Source: Streptomyces griseus (lineage in GTDB: Bacteria; Bacteroidota; Bacteroidia; Chitinophagales; Chitinophagaceae). Taken from it: a DNA stretch of 9,390 nt. The stretch spans positions 1 to 9,390 of the forward strand of contig CALPIT020000087.1 of assembly GCA_943323705.2 (NCBI GenBank), given 5' to 3'. Within the stretch, counting starts at the first letter, position 1. Every line of letters begins with the position of its first letter. This document shows positions 7,190 to 9,390 of this stretch, in pieces. The notes beneath the pieces were generated by a model. The model was not told where the DNA came from and ran no database searches. It worked only from the letters and a program-made list of their open reading frames with translations. Position numbers and translations under genes: made by a program.

Positions 7190-8480
7190 TAGAAAGCGAT
7201 TGTTTTTATTCATGTTGATTTTTAATTGTCATGCGATATCGGCACAGCAATTAACATTATCTGATGCTATTTCCATTGCATTAAAAAATAACTATCAGAT
7301 ACAGATTGAAAAGAATAATCTTAAAATCAGCACCATCAACAACAACAAAGGAGTCGCGGGCGCTTTGCCAGTTGTAACTATGAGTGCATCAGATCAGGAA
7401 AGCAAGATAGATGTGAACCAGCGATTGAATAATGGTATTGAAATCAACAGGGCTGGTGCATATGCCAATTCACTTAATGCCAACATAACGGGAAGCATTA
7501 CACTATACAATGGATATAAAATTATTGCCACGCAGCAAAGATTACAGGCTTTACAACAACAATCCGAACAAATACTGAATGCTCAGATTCAAAATACCAT
7601 AGCAGGTGTGATGTTGAGATATTATACTGTTATCAGAGAGCAGTATTATGTTTCGACAATTGAAAAAACCATTGAGCTTGTTAATAAACAATTGGAATTG
7701 GTTCAGTCTAGAAAAAAAATTGGACTTTCTAATGATGCGGAATTGTTTCAATCACAAATTGATTTGAATACAAGAACACTGGAGTTATCAACTCAGCAAG
7801 CGCTTGTTAAGCAATCTAAAATCGAACTGTTGAATATACTTGATATCAACCCAGATTCAACAATGGTTATAAATGACAGCATATTTTTGAATAATGATAT
7901 TTTGCTTCAGGATGTATTGAGCAGTATTTCTAAAAATCCGGAAATCACTTCATTAGACAACCAAATTAAAATCAACAGTTTGATTGAAAAAGAAGTGGCT
8001 TCATTAAGAAAGCCATCATTGAAACTCAACACTGGATACAATTTAATAAATACTGAAAGCACAGGCGGTCAGTTATTATTGAACAGAGCTTATGGTCCTT
8101 TTGTGAGTATGGGTGTAATCGTTCCAATATACAATGGTTCTGCATTTAAAAGGCAGCAGCAAACAGCTGCAATTAACACCGAAAATGCAAAACTAATAAA
8201 GGAAAGTAGTTTAAATGATCAGCAAGCAACTGCGACAAAAATATTTCAATCATACATTACAAGTCGTGAACAAATGAAAACGCAGGAACAAACATTGCAA
8301 TTATCAAAACAATTGGTAGACTTGACTTTAAAGCGATATGAATTGAATTCAGCAACCTCTGTTGAAATTAGAGAAGCTCAGAAAAGTTATGAAGATGCAG
8401 CATTCAGAATGATTAATTTGGTTTATCTAGCTAAAGTTGCAGAGATAGAATTATTAAGACTTAGTTATCAGCTTAAATAA
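7182..8480 (+). CDS. TolC-family outer-membrane efflux channel
   Basis: This 432-residue protein should form the trimeric outer-membrane exit duct of the exporter. I use the ATG at 7182, which gives MINRKRLFLFMLIF, a signal peptide ending AISA before QQ. A TTG at 7173 would add only three residues and seems unnecessary. The mature start LTLSDAISIALKNNYQIQIEKNNLKI is the classic first helix of the outer-membrane efflux protein domain. Two such repeats fill the rest, with long Gln/Lys/Glu-rich helices (residues about 120-210 and 320-430) and the strand-like PIYNGSAFKRQQQTAA that marks the second repeat. The start codon lies within the last codons of the pump gene (ATGATTAA overlap), implying translational coupling and fixed stoichiometry. 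No oddities seen. Confidence 0.95.
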   Translation: MINRKRLFLFMLIFNCHAISAQQLTLSDAISIALKNNYQIQIEKNNLKISTINNNKGVAGALPVVTMSASDQESKIDVNQRLNNGIEINRAGAYANSLNANITGSITLYNGYKIIATQQRLQALQQQSEQILNAQIQNTIAGVMLRYYTVIREQYYVSTIEKTIELVNKQLELVQSRKKIGLSNDAELFQSQIDLNTRTLELSTQQALVKQSKIELLNILDINPDSTMVINDSIFLNNDILLQDVLSSISKNPEITSLDNQIKINSLIEKEVASLRKPSLKLNTGYNLINTESTGGQLLLNRAYGPFVSMGVIVPIYNGSAFKRQQQTAAINTENAKLIKESSLNDQQATATKIFQSYITSREQMKTQEQTLQLSKQLVDLTLKRYELNSATSVEIREAQKSYEDAAFRMINLVYLAKVAEIELLRLSYQLK

Positions 8481-8486
8481 TTTATT

Positions 8487-8494
8487 TACCTTTA
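8487..8494 (+). promoter_or_regulatory. Weak candidate -7 box before the thioredoxin-like gene
   Basis: TACCTTTA differs from TAnnTTTG only at the last base and sits 28 nt before the start codon, in the 42-nt gap after the channel gene. No clear -33 box accompanies it. The gene may have its own promoter or may be read through from the efflux operon; the sequence does not decide. Confidence 0.3.
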
Positions 8495-8522
8495 ACCATA
8501 TAGATTTTAAAAAAATAATTTC

Positions 8523-9008
8523 ATGAAGAAGCTCCTTACATTTTTAATTTTTGCATTTTTTGTTTTGAATGTTGTTGCACAACAAAAAGAAATTTATAAT
8601 CCCAAAGCCAATGCAGATGCCGATATAAGATTTGCTTTGAAACAAGCAACTGCGGAACATAAATATGTATTGTTGCAAGGTGGTGGCAACTGGTGCAAAT
8701 GGTGTATTGAATTTCATCGTTTTTGCACAGCAGATGCTGAAATAGATTCTATCATCAACAAGAATTTTATTTGGTACCATTTGAATACCAGTAAAGAAAA
8801 TAAGAATGAAGAAGTGTTTGCCAAATACGGTTATCCGCAGCGTTTTGGTTATCCAGTTTTTATTATCCTGAATGAAAAAGGCGAACGCATTCACACACAA
8901 AACTCGGAATATCTTGAAGATGGAAAATCTAGTTATGATAAAAAGAAAATAATAGCTTTTTTAACGGCATGGAATCCGGATGCACTAAAGGCAGAGAATT
9001 ATAAGTAA
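8523..9008 (+). CDS. Secreted thioredoxin-fold protein with CKWC centre
   Basis: This 161-residue protein starts with a signal peptide (MKKLLTFLIFAFFVLNVVA, then QQ), so it should act in the periplasm. The mature part is a thioredoxin fold of the Thioredoxin_7-like group. It has a helix before the active site, then YVLLQGGGNWCKWCIEF with the redox pair C58/C61. The cis-proline segment RFGYPVFIIL (P111) is followed by strand and helix elements ending at FLTAW. A third cysteine, C68, lies seven residues after C61. The likely role is thiol-disulfide exchange or reduction of envelope proteins. No membrane reductant partner is visible in the window. It is 42 nt behind the efflux operon on the same strand; functional linkage is unproven. 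Its stop codon is followed at once by a tandem repeat array. Confidence 0.9.
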   Translation: MKKLLTFLIFAFFVLNVVAQQKEIYNPKANADADIRFALKQATAEHKYVLLQGGGNWCKWCIEFHRFCTADAEIDSIINKNFIWYHLNTSKENKNEEVFAKYGYPQRFGYPVFIILNEKGERIHTQNSEYLEDGKSSYDKKKIIAFLTAWNPDALKAENYK

Positions 9009-9089
9009 GCTAGATAAGCTGGATAGGCTGGATAGGTTCAAAAGGTTCAATGAGTTCAATAAGTTTAATGAGTTCAAAAAGTTTCTTCT
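9009..9089 (+). repeat. Nine-unit array with exact 9-nt period, two word families
   Basis: The array begins on the first base after the thioredoxin-like stop codon. Three units of the GCTGGATAG type (9009-9035) are followed, in unbroken phase, by five units of GTTYAAWRR (9036-9080). A sixth, decayed unit is GTTTCTTCT (9081-9089). Every unit starts with G. No open frame or hairpin is evident in it. Confidence 0.85.
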
Positions 9090-9093
9090 GAAT

Positions 9094-9142
9094 AAACAAC
9101 AAACAACAAACAATAAACGCCAAACACCAAACGCCGAACAAC
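9094..9142 (+). repeat. Seven-unit heptanucleotide array (AAACRMC)
   Basis: Seven consecutive units of exactly 7 nt occur here: AAACAAC, AAACAAC, AAACAAT, AAACGCC, AAACACC, AAACGCC, GAACAAC. They lie in the convergent gap between the thioredoxin-like gene and the last gene. They are distinct in sequence from the preceding 9-nt array and separated from it by 4 nt. Confidence 0.85.
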
Positions 9143-9171
9143 TTACCCTTCGGGGGATTGAGGGGGCTTTT
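9142..9171 (-). repeat. C/G-rich hairpin repeat at the 3' end of the last gene
   Basis: On the minus strand this reads AAAAGCCCCCTCAATCCCCC followed by GAAGGGTAAG. It resembles a dispersed element of the form AAGCCCCCTAAATCCCCC-GAAGGGGG that I recall as common between Bacteroidota genes; I could not search for it. Here the 3' arm is decayed, leaving a 3-bp CCC/GGG stem with a UUCG loop on the + strand (9146-9155). It overlaps the first two bases of the last gene's stop codon. It may serve as a weak bidirectional terminator, but the T-run is only four bases. Confidence 0.6.
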
Positions 9172-9390
9172 ACCTAACCAACCTCACCTCATACAACCCA
9201 CTAAATAAATAATATTTCTTCGTTGCTATTTCTACACATTTGTAACGTGTTTTTATTTTCTCGCCTTTCATGAATTGTCTTCCGCCTTTGATTTCAAAAA
9301 TGCTTCCTAAGGCAATTTCTTCTACCATGAAATGCCCGACTTTTTTAGCGTCGTAATTTTTTAAAACCCTGAGTAAATTTTCATCTCCAC
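9170..9390 (-). CDS. C-terminal part of a probable SprT-like protein (partial)
   Basis: An open minus-strand frame enters from the window's right edge and ends at TAA (9172-9170), giving 72 residues. It has NYDAKKVGHFMVEEIALGSI, then FEIKGGRQFMKGEKIKTRYK, then CVEIATKKYYLFSGLYEV. The pattern of a basic FxxG..F.KGEK.RTRYKC.E segment followed by YYLFSGLYEV resembles the C-terminal region of Bacteroidota SprT-like (zinc-metalloprotease-fold) proteins as I remember them. The HExxH zinc motif that would prove this lies upstream, outside the window. The continuous sensible frame, good composition and clean stop make it a real gene; the family name is tentative. It converges on the thioredoxin-like gene across a 161-nt repeat-filled gap. 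Confidence 0.7.
   Translation of the reverse strand, partial: GDENLLRVLKNYDAKKVGHFMVEEIALGSIFEIKGGRQFMKGEKIKTRYKCVEIATKKYYLFSGLYEVRLVR

Noticed and set aside
9009..9142. CRISPR-like array
   Set aside because: Units are 7 or 9 nt and directly abutting, with no spacers and no cas genes.

Overview
The window looks like a chromosomal segment of a Bacteroidota bacterium, plausibly Chitinophagaceae or a relative. The reasons are: AT-rich DNA; starts preceded by A/T-rich leaders instead of Shine-Dalgarno sequences; several promoter-like TAnnTTTG boxes of the Bacteroidota sigma type; a tRNA gene without an encoded CCA; a TonB-dependent receptor; and a G/C-rich dispersed repeat of a kind I recall from this phylum. 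The assignment rests on style and recollection, not on a database search.

Layout. A small cytoplasmic single-domain rhodanese (37-336, +) converges on a TonB-dependent outer-membrane receptor (444-2606, -). The receptor's 5' leader contains a clear TPP (THI-box) riboswitch (about 2663-2748, -), so the receptor is very probably a thiamine-compound importer repressed when thiamine pyrophosphate is plentiful. Divergent from it is an initiator tRNA-fMet (2835-2906, +) with a promoter box almost touching its 5' end and an intrinsic terminator just after it. A 24-bp perfect palindrome (2948-2971) follows.

Next comes a complete tripartite RND efflux operon: a lipoprotein membrane-fusion protein (3037-4098), an AcrB-like proton-driven inner-membrane pump (4112-7189) and a TolC-like outer-membrane channel (7182-8480). 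The genes are 13 nt apart and then overlap by 8 nt. Together they would form one envelope-spanning exporter. A secreted thioredoxin-fold protein with a CKWC centre (8523-9008) follows 42 nt downstream. The window ends in the C-terminal part of a minus-strand gene resembling a SprT-like protein (9170-9390).

Most unusual non-coding content: both convergent gene junctions are packed with short tandem arrays. After the rhodanese stop codon there is an ATTGGGR array (seven- to nine-base units, G-quadruplex-prone), then five exact-length 7-nt ATCCAGC-type units. After the thioredoxin stop codon there are nine units of exactly 9 nt in two word families, then seven units of exactly 7 nt (AAACRMC), then a C/G-rich hairpin repeat abutting the last gene. 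Both junction arrays begin on the first base after a stop codon. I found no CRISPR array, insertion sequence, phage gene or defence system. The rest of the window is ordinary, well-formed genes.
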